Below, piece by piece: positions 30,978 to 41,755 of a stretch of DNA of 64,000 nt. The notes beneath the pieces were generated by a model. The model searched no databases. It was not told where the DNA came from and saw nothing but the letters and a program-made list of their open reading frames with translations. The stretch spans positions 806,001 through 870,000 of the forward strand of contig NZ_CP091138.1 of the NCBI RefSeq assembly GCF_021582875.1, in the 5' to 3' direction. Position 1 is the stretch's first letter. Every line of letters begins with the position of its first letter. The stretch is from Microbacterium sp. KUDC0406 (GTDB lineage Bacteria; Actinomycetota; Actinomycetes; Actinomycetales; Microbacteriaceae). Made by a program: the position numbers and the translations under genes.

Positions 30978-31699
30978 CCAGTGACAGCACAGAGGAAGCG
31001 GGCTTCATCGCTCCCGTCGCCATGGAGGACGACCTCGCGGAGCTGTTCCCGGGCGACCGCGGCGTGCTCGACCCCGAGGTGCGTCGCACACTCGCCCTCG
31101 TCCTGCACCGCCGGTTCCTGCTCGCGGAGCGCAACCGCCAGGAGTGGCGCACGCTGCTCGACAACCAGACGGTGATCGAGTCCCGGCTCAACGACCTCTA
31201 CATCCGCCTCGTCGTCGACCACGAGCACGGTCTGGCCTACAAGCAGCAGATCCGCATCGAGGAGCTCGACATCCCGATCCTGCTGCGCGACACGCCCTAC
31301 ACGCGCTCCGAGACCCTCGTGCTGGTGCACCTGCGCACCGTCTACGAGAGGGAGAACGTCGCAGGTGAGGCCGCACCGCGCATCGACATCGAAGACGTCG
31401 AGCAGACCGTGCTCAGCTACTTCACCGACGCCGACGGCGACATCTCGCGGCGTCAGAAGGCCGTGCGCGACGCGATGCGCAAGCTGTCGAACGACGGCAT
31501 CGTCAGCGAGGAGACCACCGGTCGCTACCGGATCGGCCCGCTCGTCGAGGTCGTGCTCAGCGCTGAGAAGCTCACCGAGCTGCGGGACTGGCTGCGCGAG
31601 ACCGCCGCCGAGCGGCTCGCGGGCCCGGATGCCGAGGCAGTCGACGACTTGCACGCGGACGACGCGACCGAGGAAGCCCTGGAGGACGCCCTTTCATGA
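30974..31699 (+). CDS. jetB: DUF4194 protein, JetB/MksE-like
   Basis: A 241-residue protein of tandem winged-helix character ([47 protein letters not shown]; later [24 protein letters not shown]), the DUF4194 fold that acts as the KITE subunit of Wadjet/Mks complexes, binding the kleisin. The C-terminal ~25 residues are acidic. Overlaps jetA and jetC by 4 bp each, which enforces stoichiometric translation. Confidence 0.82.
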   Translation: MTSDSTEEAGFIAPVAMEDDLAELFPGDRGVLDPEVRRTLALVLHRRFLLAERNRQEWRTLLDNQTVIESRLNDLYIRLVVDHEHGLAYKQQIRIEELDIPILLRDTPYTRSETLVLVHLRTVYERENVAGEAAPRIDIEDVEQTVLSYFTDADGDISRRQKAVRDAMRKLSNDGIVSEETTGRYRIGPLVEVVLSAEKLTELRDWLRETAAERLAGPDAEAVDDLHADDATEEALEDALS

Positions 31700-34600
31700 C
31701 GATGATCGACACCCTCTTCGGTCTCATCCCCGAGGCCTCGCGCGGACAGCAGTGGGTCGCCGAGGATCTGCAGCTGGTGAACTGGGGCGGCTACGACGGC
31801 GGCCCGCACCGCGTGCGGTTCTCGCCCGCCGCGACCCTGCTCTGCGGTGGATCCGGATCCGGCAAGTCGACCCTGATGGACGCGTACATCGCGCTGATGA
31901 TGCCGCACACCACGCCCTTCAACGGCGCGTCCAACGGCGGCGTGACCGGCCGGCCGCGCGGCGATGAGCAGCGCAACGTGCTCTCCTACGGCCGCGGGAA
32001 GCTCGACGAGACCCGCACCGAGGAGGGCACCAAGGTGCAGGTGCTCCGCGGCGACGGGGAGGACACCTGGACAGCGATCGCGATGACCTGGCGTGATCAC
32101 GACGACTCCCGGTTCACGGCGGTGCGCGCCTGGTACATCCCGGCCGGCGCCCGCGTGCTCGAGGACACCGTGCGCGTGCGCGCGACGGCGAACGCCGCCT
32201 TCGACCTCGCCGAACTCGAGAAGGCCGCCGCGCAGCGGCTCACCGACGCATCCGTGCGCGCCGCGGGACTCGAGCCGGTGGGTACCGACCGCGAGTTCTC
32301 GGCGCGACTGCACTCGGTGCTGGGCATCGGCGCCGCCGGAGCGGGGGCGAACGCGATGAGCCTGCTCGCCCGCATCCAGGCCGGCCAGCAGATCACCACC
32401 GTCGACGACCTGTACAAGCGACTCGTGCTCGAGGAGCCCGAGACCATGCGCACGGCGGATGCCGTGGTGCAGCACTTCGACGAGCTGGAGAGCACCAAGC
32501 AGCGGATGCTGATGGCCCGCCAGCAGGTCGCCGCACTCGAGCCCATCCGCGACCTGCGCCGACGCATCGAGGACGCCGCCGAGCGCATGACGCTGATCGA
32601 CGCCGTCGGCGTCTTCGGCGATCCGTCCTCGATCGCCTCGCTGTGGAAGGCGGAGCGGCGGATGGATCTGCTCCGCGAGGTCGAGGACGAGCTGCGCGAC
32701 CGGCGGCGCGAGCTCGACGCCCAGGTGCGCGAGAAGCGCGTGCAGGCGGATGCCGGCGGAGTCCGAGCACGACGGCCTGCGCGACCTGCTGCGCGAACGC
32801 GGCGGCGACCGGCTGGAGACCGCCCAGCGCGAGCTGCGCGGAGTGGAGCGACGACTCGACGAGGCCCGTGCCCAGCGCGCGCGGCTCGAGGACGACCTTC
32901 GTGTGCTCGGCGCCGAGGCGGGCAGCCGCGCCGAATTCGAGAAGATCGTCAGCCGCGGTCGTGCAGTGCTGGCCGACGCGGATGCCAAGGGCAGCGCACG
33001 GGAGACGTGGGCCGAGGCACGGCGCACCCGCGACGGGCTGCGCAGCGAGCTCGCCCGACGCGAGCGGGCGCTCGACGAGGCAGCTGCGTTCTCCGGCAAC
33101 ATCCCGGCCGATCTGTACCGCTCGCGCGAGCTGCTCGCCGAGGCGGCCGGCCTCGAGCCGCACCAGCTGCCGTTCGTCGGCGAGCTGATCGAGGTGCGCA
33201 CCGAGTACGAGCCGTGGCGCGAGGCGTTCAACCTGGCTCTCGGCGGCTTAGCCACCACCGTGCTGATCGACAAGGCCGACCTCGACCGCTTCCGCACCGC
33301 CATCGACGGCGTGCGCACGCCGCGCCGGCTCACCTACCAGGGCGTGCACACCGGGCTGCGGGCCAGCGGCGGGGGAGCGGCGGACCGCCTGCCGGGCCGG
33401 CTCGACTACCCCGACACACCGTTCACCGGCTGGCTGCAGTTGCGCCTCGGCGAGCGTTTCGACTTCGTGTGCGTGAACACGGCGGCGGATCTCGCCCGGC
33501 ATGAGGCTGCGCTCACGATCACCGGGCAGATGTCCCGCGGCGACCAGGGCGCGCACGGCGGCCACGGTCGGGCGAACGTGCTCGGCTTCTCGAACCGTGC
33601 CCGGCTGCGCGAGCTCGAGGCCGCCGTGCGCGAGCTGGAGCCCGCGCTGGAGCGGGCCGCTGCCGAGGTCTCCGCCGCGGAGACGGCGCTGGACCGCTTC
33701 GATGCCGAACGCGCGGCATTCGCGCGGATCGTCGACGTCGCCTGGGAGAACGTCGATGTCGACACGCTGACCGCCGAGCAGCAGCGCTGGCGTCGTCTCG
33801 AGGCCGAGATCGGCGAGGAGAACCCCGACATCGCCGGCATCGCCGCGCAGATAGAGAAGTCCAAGCGCCTGATCGTGCGGCTGCGCGAGGAGATCGGCGC
33901 CGCCACGGCGGAGCGTCAGCTGGTCGAGGAGAGCTGGGGCCGGGTCACCGACGACGTCGACGCCGGGCAGGCGCTGATCGACGAGGCCGCCGGATCCGGC
34001 CGCTCGGTCGACGCCGAGCAGGCGCACTACCTCGATGAGCGCTTCGCGACTCCGGCATCCGCCAAGGCTGCGCCCTCGGTGCTGCTGGAGCGCTTCGACG
34101 GCGCTCTGGGCACGGCGGGCATCAGGCTGACCGAGGACCGCGCCGCGGCGTTCGACGCGCATCACGAGCAGCGCGAGGCCATGCGCCGTCTGATGAGCGG
34201 CTTCCTGGAGCGCTGGGAGAACCCGAACCTGCTCGCCGACCCCGACCTCTACGTCGACGACTTCGAGAACATCCTCACGGCGCTCGAGACGAGCGGACTG
34301 CACAGGCTCGAGAGCGAGTGGCGCGACAGCCTGGTGCACCTCTCCGGCAATGACCTCACGAGTCTCGACTCCACGCTGGGCCGCGCGCTGCGCGAGATCC
34401 GCGAGCGCATCGAGCCGATCAACCGCATCATGCAGGACCTGCCGTTCTACGACGACCACCACCGTCTGCAGATCACCACGCGGGAGAGCCAGTCCGAGGC
34501 GCGTAAGCGCTTCCGCCGCGACCTGCGCGAGGTGCGAGGGCTCATCGAGAACGCCTCGACCGACCAGGAGCGTGAACACGCCTACAAGCGGATGTCGCGT

Positions 34601-35071
34601 CTGATCGGGCACCTGCGGCGCTCCGCGCCGGACTTCGCCGACCTCATCGACGTGCGCAACCACGTGCGGGTCAGCGCCGAGCGGGTCACGGTCGACACGA
34701 AGCAGCACGTCGCGCTCTACGACCACATCGGCGAGAAGTCCGGCGGCGAGTCGCAGGAGCTCATCGCGTTCATCGTCGGCGCAGCTCTTCGCTATCAGCT
34801 CGGGGATGCCGGTGCCGAGCGTCCCCGGTACGCCCCGGTGTTCATGGACGAGGCGCTGATCAAGGCGGATGCCCACTTCACGAAGCGCGCGATCGGCGCC
34901 TGGCGGGGCCTCGGCTTCCAGCTCGTGATCGGTGCGCCGAACGACAAGTACAGTGCGATCGAGCCGCACGTCGACGTGGAGTACGACATCCTCAAGGACA
35001 CCCAGGGTCGCTCCTGGGCGAGGCTCAAGGTCGCGCTGCCGGAAGAGCCTCACCCCCTGACCCGGAACTGA
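31696..35071 (+). CDS. jetC: SMC-like ATPase, JetC/MksB-like (frameshifted in the first coiled coil)
   Basis: A 1124-residue SMC-type ATPase once one extra base at 32757-32762 (GATGCCGGCGG) is removed. Walker [10 protein letters not shown] at 51-59 follows the [13 protein letters not shown] start usual in JetC. Two long coiled-coil arms flank a central hinge-like segment (~470-570: [20 protein letters not shown]...). The C-terminal head has signature [10 protein letters not shown] (~1013) and Walker B PVFMDEAL (~1047). It would dimerise through ATP and extrude DNA loops. Normally followed by jetD; here a SulP transporter starts 8 bp later. Confidence 0.85.
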
Positions 35072-35079
35072 GCACCACC

Positions 35080-36603
35080 ATGCCCCTCGCACCCTCCGCT
35101 CCCGCATCCACCGCGTACCGGCTGCCCAACGGGCAGGTTCCCGCACTCGCCGTGCTGCGGCATCCGCGACTGCTGAGCACCGAGGTGCTCGCGGGCATGG
35201 TCACCACGCTCGCGCTCATCCCCGAGGTCATCTCGTTCTCGCTGATCTCGGGCGTGGGCCCCGACGTGGCGCTGATCTCCTCTGTGACGCTGGCCATCGC
35301 GATGTCGTTCCTCGGCGGCCGGCCGGCGATGGTCTCGGCCGCGGCCGGATCCGTCGCGCTCGTGATCGCTCCGATGGTGGCTGCGCACGGCACGGGGTAC
35401 GTCCTGCCGACGGTGCTGCTCACCGGCGTCCTGCAGGTGCTGTTCGGGGTGTTCGGCCTGGCGCGGCTGGTCCGCTACATCCCGCGCTCGGTCATGATCG
35501 GCTTCGTGAACGCGCTCGGCGTGCTCATCTTCGTGGCACAGGTGTCGCACGTGATCGACGTGCCGTGGATGGTCTACCCGCTGTTCATCGCGACGATCCT
35601 CATCGTCGTGCTGCTGCCGAGGATCACCACCGCCGTGCCCGCACCGCTGGTCGCGATCGTGGTCGTCACGGCCGCGGCGATGGTCTTCGGGCTGGGCGTG
35701 CCCACGGTGGGCGACGAGGGTTCCGTGAGCGGGGGACTGCCGGGCCTGACGCCGTGGACGGTGCCGTTCGACCTGACCACACTGCAGATCATCCTGCCCA
35801 CCGCCGTCGGCGCCGCGCTGGTCGGCCTTCTCGAGAGCCTGCTGACCGCGAAGCTCGTCGACGACCTCACCGACAGCCGCTCGTCGAAGTCGCGCGAGTC
35901 GTGGGGACTGGGCGTCGCGAACATCCTGGCGGGACTCTGGGGCGGGGTGGCCGGCTGCGCGATGATCGGCCAGACCGTCGTGAACGTGCAGCTCGGCCGG
36001 GCGCGAAGCCGCGTCTCGACGGTGATCGCCGGGCTGTTCCTGCTGCTGCTCGTGGCGGTGCTCTCTCCGGTGATGGCGGCGATCCCGATGGCCGCGCTGG
36101 CCGCCGTGATGATGGTCGTCGCACTCCGCACGATCGACTGGCACAGCATCCGACCGGCCACGCTGAAGCGGATGCCGCTCTCGGAGACCGTCGTGATGCT
36201 CGTCACCGTCGCAGTGGTCGTGGCAACGGGCAACCTCGCGATCGGCGTCGGGGCCGGCGTGCTGCTGGCGCTGGTGCTGTTCGCCCGCCGGATCGCCCAC
36301 GTGACCTCCGTCGAGCGGGAGATCGTCGAGGGCGGCGCCGTGGCGCACTACCGCGTTCTCGGCCCGCTCTTCTTCGCGTCGAGCAACGACCTCGTCGACA
36401 GATTCTCGTACGTCGACGATCCCGCGCGCATCGTGATCGACCTGAGCGGCTCGCACGTGTGGGATGCGTCCAGCGTCGCCGTGCTCGACGCGGTCGAGAC
36501 GAAGTACGCCGCCCACGGGGCGACGGTCGAGCTCGTCGGGCTCAATCCGCACAGCCGGGCCTTCCACGGAAGACTGAGCGGTTCGCTGGACGGCTCGGCC
36601 TGA
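35080..36603 (+). CDS. SulP-family anion transporter with STAS domain
   Basis: A 507-residue permease: about 11-14 membrane helices (residues ~30-405) with SulP landmarks (EVLAGMVTTLALIPEVISFSLISGV, FLGGRPAMVSAAAGSVAL), then a cytoplasmic STAS domain (ARIVIDLSGSHVWDASSVAVLDAVETKY). SulP proteins carry sulfate, bicarbonate or other anions. It starts 8 bp after jetC, in the place usually held by jetD, so it is very likely co-transcribed with the jet genes; a functional link is not implied. Confidence 0.9.
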   Translation: MPLAPSAPASTAYRLPNGQVPALAVLRHPRLLSTEVLAGMVTTLALIPEVISFSLISGVGPDVALISSVTLAIAMSFLGGRPAMVSAAAGSVALVIAPMVAAHGTGYVLPTVLLTGVLQVLFGVFGLARLVRYIPRSVMIGFVNALGVLIFVAQVSHVIDVPWMVYPLFIATILIVVLLPRITTAVPAPLVAIVVVTAAAMVFGLGVPTVGDEGSVSGGLPGLTPWTVPFDLTTLQIILPTAVGAALVGLLESLLTAKLVDDLTDSRSSKSRESWGLGVANILAGLWGGVAGCAMIGQTVVNVQLGRARSRVSTVIAGLFLLLLVAVLSPVMAAIPMAALAAVMMVVALRTIDWHSIRPATLKRMPLSETVVMLVTVAVVVATGNLAIGVGAGVLLALVLFARRIAHVTSVEREIVEGGAVAHYRVLGPLFFASSNDLVDRFSYVDDPARIVIDLSGSHVWDASSVAVLDAVETKYAAHGATVELVGLNPHSRAFHGRLSGSLDGSA

Positions 36604-36673
36604 TCACCGGCCCGTTGCGCGCCCGCGCTGTCCGGGCCAGGATGTTCTGCGTTGCGTGCACGAATGAGGAGCG

Positions 36674-39042
36674 ATGGCGTTTGCAGTGAGGCGGGCCGGT
36701 GAACACGTCGGCCGACTGGCCCTGATCGCCCTTCTCGTGGCGCTGCTCGTCGCCGCTCTCGGTGGTCTGGACGCCCTCGCCGACCGGATGATCTCGGAGG
36801 GCGCGGCACAGATGCTCGCGGACGCCGAGCCCGACGCCCGCAGCGTCCGCGTCGTCGCCGATCAGGCAGAGGACGCGGAGGCGCAGGATGCCGCGGTGCG
36901 CGACGCCATCTCCTCGGCGTTCTCCGGCGCGGATGTCGTGGTCTCCCGTCGGGTCGCGGCCACGATGCCGGTGACCACGGACGCGGGACAGACCTTCCGC
37001 CTCGGGCTGCTGGATGATGAGCGGGCCCCGGACCTCGCGACCCTCGAGGAGGGGACGTGGCCGGCTTCCGACACGCAGATCGCCCTCGCCGGCGCCGCTG
37101 CCGACCGCCAGGGACTCGCGATCGGCTCCAAGGTCACGATGTTCGATCCGCTGACACCCGACGAGGACGGGATCGCGCTCACCGTCGTGGGCATCTGGAC
37201 GCCCGACGACCCGGCCGACGCAGCCTGGCAGGGCGATCCGTCCGTCGTCTCGGGTGAGAGCGACGGAGCGACAGGCCCTGCAGTCATCGCCGCGGGAGCG
37301 CTGGACGATCTGCCGGACCCGCCGGTCGTCACATGGGAGGTCGCACCCGCCGGCGTCGGGCTCGCCGATCTCGCCGCCCTGCAGTCCGGCGTCAGAGCGC
37401 TGCGTGGCGTGCCGGACGCCGTCGACCCGGAGCACGATCACGCCATGGACGTCGGGGGAGCCTCGGCGCCACCCTGCAGCGGCAGGCGGTCGCCATCGCA
37501 GGCACCCGTGGGCTGCTGGTCGCTCCGCAGCTCTCCATCGCGCTGCTCGGCATGCTCGTGCTCGCCATCGTGCTGGCCACACTCTCCACCGCCCGCGGGG
37601 AGGAGCAGCTGCTGCTGAGCGCGCGAGGGGCATCCACGCGCAGGCTGTTCCTCGGCGCAGCGTCCGAGGCGGCGCTCTGCGCCCTGATCGGCGCGCTGCT
37701 CGCGCTGGCGGGACTCGCTCCGTCGGTGGGGATCGGGGCGAACGCGCTGCTGGTCGCCGGCGGCGCGGTCGTCTTCCCCGCCGTCGTCGCCGCGTTCCTG
37801 ACGTCGCGGGTCGCGCGCAGCCGGGCGCAGTCGCGGCCGGGGGCCGCACGCAGCGACGCGGGGATGCGCACGCTGCCTGCTCTGCTCGTGCCGGCGCTGA
37901 TCGCACTGGCTCTTGCGGCATTGTCCGGCTGGCAGCTGCTCGCCACCGGATCCATCATCCGCGCCGACGGCACGCCGGACGCTCTCGCGGCGGCGGCACC
38001 CGCGCTGATGATCATCGCCGCATCCACGCTGGTCCCGGTGCTCGCGGTACCGCTCGCCGCACTCGCGGAACGACTGCTGCGCCGTACCCGGGGGATAGCG
38101 CCGATCCTGCCCCTGCGCCAGATCGCACGCCGGATCGGTGGCACGGCCGTCGCCGTCCTGTGCCTCGCCCTCGCGGCCGCCTCGGTCGCCCTCGCGATCG
38201 CCGCGCCGGTGGCAGCCGATGCGGCTGCGCAGCGCACCCGCCTCGCCGCGCTCGGCGGCGATGTCCGGATGATCGCCGATGAGGGGCTGGACGTGAGCGC
38301 GGCCGATGCCGCGAAGGTGGTCGGCGTGACCTCTGCCGCCGAGATCCTGCGCACACCGCTGGCCATCGGCGCAGACACCGTCGACCTGATCGCCGGTCCG
38401 CCGGAGGCGCTGGGGCTCACCGCACCCATCGAGAGCGGATCCGCGAATGTCGTCGGCGCCGAGATCACTCGGAGCCTTGCGGACCGCCTCGGGGCCCAGG
38501 TGGGCACGGTGTTCACCGCACAGGTGCGCTTCGCGGCACGGCCGATCCCGCTCGAGGTCGCCCGCATCGTGGATGCACTGCCCGGCGTGGGGACGGAGTG
38601 GGGCGTCGCCGCCGACCCGCAGAGGCTGCGTGCCGCCGGCATCGTGCTCGCCCCGGACGAGCTCTGGCTCAACAGCGCCGACCCTGCCGCGACGGCGGCG
38701 CAGCTGCGCACCCAGGCGACGCATCCGGTGCGCATCGTCACCGATGCCCAGGTGAGCGCGGCGCCGGTCACGTCGGTCGCCGTCACCGTTCTCACCGCGG
38801 GCGCTCTGATCGCCGCGGTGCTCGGCGTCTCCGGCTTCTTCGCAGCGTCGTCCGCGCTGGCCCGCACGCGACGCGAGGAACCTCTCGTGCTCCGGGCGCT
38901 CGGGCTCCGCCGATCGCAGCAGCGCGTCCTGCGCGTCGGTGAGACGTCCGGCGTGGCTGCCTACGCCCTCATCGCCGGCGCCGCGCTGGGCGTCGCGGTG
39001 GCCTCGGCGGTGCTGCCCGTGCTGCTGGGGGTGAGCGCATGA
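36674..39042 (+). CDS. FtsX-like ABC transporter permease 1 (frameshifted)
   Basis: A 789-residue permease of the MacB/FtsX type: N-terminal helix (LIALLVALLVAALGGLDAL), a large extracytoplasmic domain (~40-260), then helices grouped at ~270-420 and after a second extracytoplasmic domain at the C-terminus (VTVLTAGALIAAVLGVSGFFAAS). A missing G in GGGGG 37454-37458 splits it; restoring the base joins MDVGG to SLGATLQRQ. GAGGAG precedes the ATG. Overlaps permease 2 (ATGA). Probably exports lipids, lipoproteins or antimicrobial compounds (family inference). Confidence 0.82.
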
Positions 39043-41723
39043 GCGCCCGGCTCCCGGTCTCGGTCCGGGGTGCGCTCACGACGCCGACGCTGTCGATCTT
39101 CATCGTCGTGGTGATCGCGGTGCTGTCCTACCTCGGCGTCGCCGCCCCGGCCCTCCTCGCGGACGGTCGGACCGCCACGGTGCAGCGCGCCGTGGATTCC
39201 ACCCCCGCGCTGGTGCGGTGGCCATCCGCGACGATGCCGGGGCTGCCCGCGTTCGGAGGATCCGCCGATGCCGGCGGCGGAGTCTGGGGTGCGGCGCTGA
39301 CCGCCCTCGAGAGCAGCCGCCGCGAGCAGCCGGAGCCGCTCCGGGGGATGCTGGCCACGCCGCGTCTCACCGTCGCCGTCGACGCGGTCGCCACCGTCGA
39401 CACGGACAAGCGCCGTACGGCGCCGGTGCCGAAGAACAAGGTCGCGCTCGTCTCCGACCCGGGACTCGTGGCGCGATCCGAGCTCGTCGAGGGGAGGCTG
39501 CCCGACCTCACGGACCCGCTCGGTGGAATAGAGATCGCCCTGACGGACACCGTCGCCGAGCAGCTCGAATGGAAGGTCGGCGCTGTACGGCGCTGGGATG
39601 ATCTCGAGGTCACTCTCACCGGCATCGTGACGCCCTCCGGACGCGACGACGGTGACTGGGTCTTCATCGGAGGATCAGTCGACCCGCTCATCGAGCGGAC
39701 CGCGGACGGCGACCGCATCCTCGTCGTCTCGGCGTTCATGCACGTGGATGAGGCCGCGAAGCTCACCGATCGCGTGCGCGACATCAAGATCACGTCGTGG
39801 ATGCCGTTCGCCACGGACTCGGTCGATGCCGCGACGGCCGAGCAGACCGCCGCGCAGCTGCGCCTGCTCGCCGCCGATCCGGTGGCCATCCCGATGTACG
39901 ACGACACGTTCTACAGCCGGGGTCTGCCGTTCCGTTCCGCGCTGCCGCAGGCTCTCGACGCCGGGATGGTGCGCGCCGACGCCATGACGCCGGTCGTCGC
40001 GGTCGCCGTCGTCGGTCCCATCGTGGTCGCCCTGGTCGTGCTCGGCCTCGTCAGCCGCCTGATCTCGGTCCGCAGGGTCGGTCCGGTCAGAGTGCTGCGG
40101 GCTCGCGGGGCATCCACCGGGCGCCTCATCGCCCTGCTCGGCGTTGAGGGCGCCGTCCTCGGGCTGCTCGGCGCGGTGATCGGCGCCGGCGCGGCAGCCC
40201 TGCGACCAGGCTGGACCGGGGCATGGACGGTGCTGGTGCCCATGGTCCTCGCCGCGGTACCGGTGATCGCTCTGCCGCGGAGCACCCTCGCCGACATCGG
40301 GCGCAGCGGACGTCGCGATCTCGGCGCCGCAGATCGGAGCGGAATCGTGCGTCTCGGCGGAGAGCTCCTGATCCTCGTGCTGACGGCCGTGCTGGCCGGT
40401 CTCATCCTCGCGCGTGGCAGTGCCGAAGGCGCCGACCCGCTGCTGCTCGCGCTTCTCGTGCTGCTCGGCGCCTGCGGCAGCATCCTGGCGCTGCGCCTGC
40501 TGCCGGTGCTGCTGACGATCGCCGAGAACGACGGGCGCCGAAGGCCGTCGTTGACCGGCCTCCTCGGCCCCGCTCGGGCCAGGCGCGACACGGTGGTGCG
40601 CGCCGCGCCGGTGTTCGCCGTCGTCGTCGGGCTGGGGGTGGCCGTGTTCGCCGTCGCCTTCGCCGCGACGGTCTCGAGCGGGATCGTGCGCTCCGCGGAG
40701 AGCGAGGTGGGAGCCGACGTCCGCATCGCGGGCACGTACATCACCGCGGACGGCGCCAGCCGAGTCGACGCACTCGATGGCGTGGCCGCGACGGCCGGCG
40801 TGAACGGCGGGTCGAGTGTGGAGGCATCCACGAAGAGCAGGACGGCGCAGACTCGCGTGTACGCGCTGGACAGGGACGCGTTCGTGGCCGTGCAGCGGGA
40901 TCGGGAAGCCGCCATTCCGCTCCCAGCCGCTCTCACCGAGCCCGCCGGTGACGCCGTGCCCGTGGTGATCTCCGAGAAGCTGCAGGGACTGCTCGCCCTG
41001 GACGATCCGGCAGGCGCGGAGTTCGAGGTCTCGGGCACTCGCGTCAGAGTGGTCGGGGTTGCTGCTTCCGAGGTCCCGTTCGGAACAGCGGAGCAGTGGG
41101 TGATCGTCGACGACGCGAACGCGGCCGACCTCGATCAGCGGACCAGCGGCGTCACGCAGCTCTATCTGGCCACGGACCCGGGCGCCGACCCGGAACAGGT
41201 CGGTGCAGCCGCCGTCGGGACGATCGGCGAACAGGCGGCCTTCGAGACGCCGGCGCAGGTGGGCGCCGCCAGAGCGGCGGACCCCGGGTATGTCGTCGTG
41301 CAGGGATCGCTGCTGGCGGCGAGCGCCGTGGTCGCGGTGCTCCTGGCGGTGGCCGTCATCGCGATGCTGCTGCTGGGGGCGCCGACCAGGGCGCGGATGC
41401 TGGCGATACTGCGCACGCTCGGAACGCGCCGACGAGGTGCCGGTGGGCTGGTGGCATGGGAGGTGGCTCCAGCGCTGCTGCTGGCCGTGCCGTTCGGAGT
41501 GGGCGCCGGAGTGGCGATGGCGTGGCTGGTGATCCCTCAGCTGGATCTGCGTGGCTTCGTCGGCGGTTCGGTGCAGCCTCCGGTGCAGCTGGGCGGAGCA
41601 TGGCTGGTGCTCGCGGTGGCCGGCTACGTCGTGCTCGCCGCGGTCGCCGTCGTCGTCGCGACGGCGCTGGCCTCTCGGATCGGCGCAGCGGCCGTGATCC
41701 GCGCGGACGACGAGCAGGACTGA
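39039..41723 (+). CDS. FtsX-like ABC transporter permease 2
   Basis: An 894-residue intact permease. Signal-anchor-like first helix (LSIFIVVVIAVLSYLGVAAPALL), large extracytoplasmic domain to ~310, an FtsX-type helix bundle (~315-500), a second extracytoplasmic domain (~550-760) and a C-terminal bundle. It contains RVLRARGASTGRLIALLGVEGAVLG, typical of FtsX-domain coupling regions. Follows permease 1 with a 4-bp overlap and precedes two ATPase genes, so one permease may pair with each ATPase or they may form a heterodimer. Confidence 0.85.
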   Translation: MSARLPVSVRGALTTPTLSIFIVVVIAVLSYLGVAAPALLADGRTATVQRAVDSTPALVRWPSATMPGLPAFGGSADAGGGVWGAALTALESSRREQPEPLRGMLATPRLTVAVDAVATVDTDKRRTAPVPKNKVALVSDPGLVARSELVEGRLPDLTDPLGGIEIALTDTVAEQLEWKVGAVRRWDDLEVTLTGIVTPSGRDDGDWVFIGGSVDPLIERTADGDRILVVSAFMHVDEAAKLTDRVRDIKITSWMPFATDSVDAATAEQTAAQLRLLAADPVAIPMYDDTFYSRGLPFRSALPQALDAGMVRADAMTPVVAVAVVGPIVVALVVLGLVSRLISVRRVGPVRVLRARGASTGRLIALLGVEGAVLGLLGAVIGAGAAALRPGWTGAWTVLVPMVLAAVPVIALPRSTLADIGRSGRRDLGAADRSGIVRLGGELLILVLTAVLAGLILARGSAEGADPLLLALLVLLGACGSILALRLLPVLLTIAENDGRRRPSLTGLLGPARARRDTVVRAAPVFAVVVGLGVAVFAVAFAATVSSGIVRSAESEVGADVRIAGTYITADGASRVDALDGVAATAGVNGGSSVEASTKSRTAQTRVYALDRDAFVAVQRDREAAIPLPAALTEPAGDAVPVVISEKLQGLLALDDPAGAEFEVSGTRVRVVGVAASEVPFGTAEQWVIVDDANAADLDQRTSGVTQLYLATDPGADPEQVGAAAVGTIGEQAAFETPAQVGAARAADPGYVVVQGSLLAASAVVAVLLAVAVIAMLLLGAPTRARMLAILRTLGTRRRGAGGLVAWEVAPALLLAVPFGVGAGVAMAWLVIPQLDLRGFVGGSVQPPVQLGGAWLVLAVAGYVVLAAVAVVVATALASRIGAAAVIRADDEQD

Positions 41724-41755
41724 TGATCGACGGAGAGCAGGAGAGGAAGCGGGAC

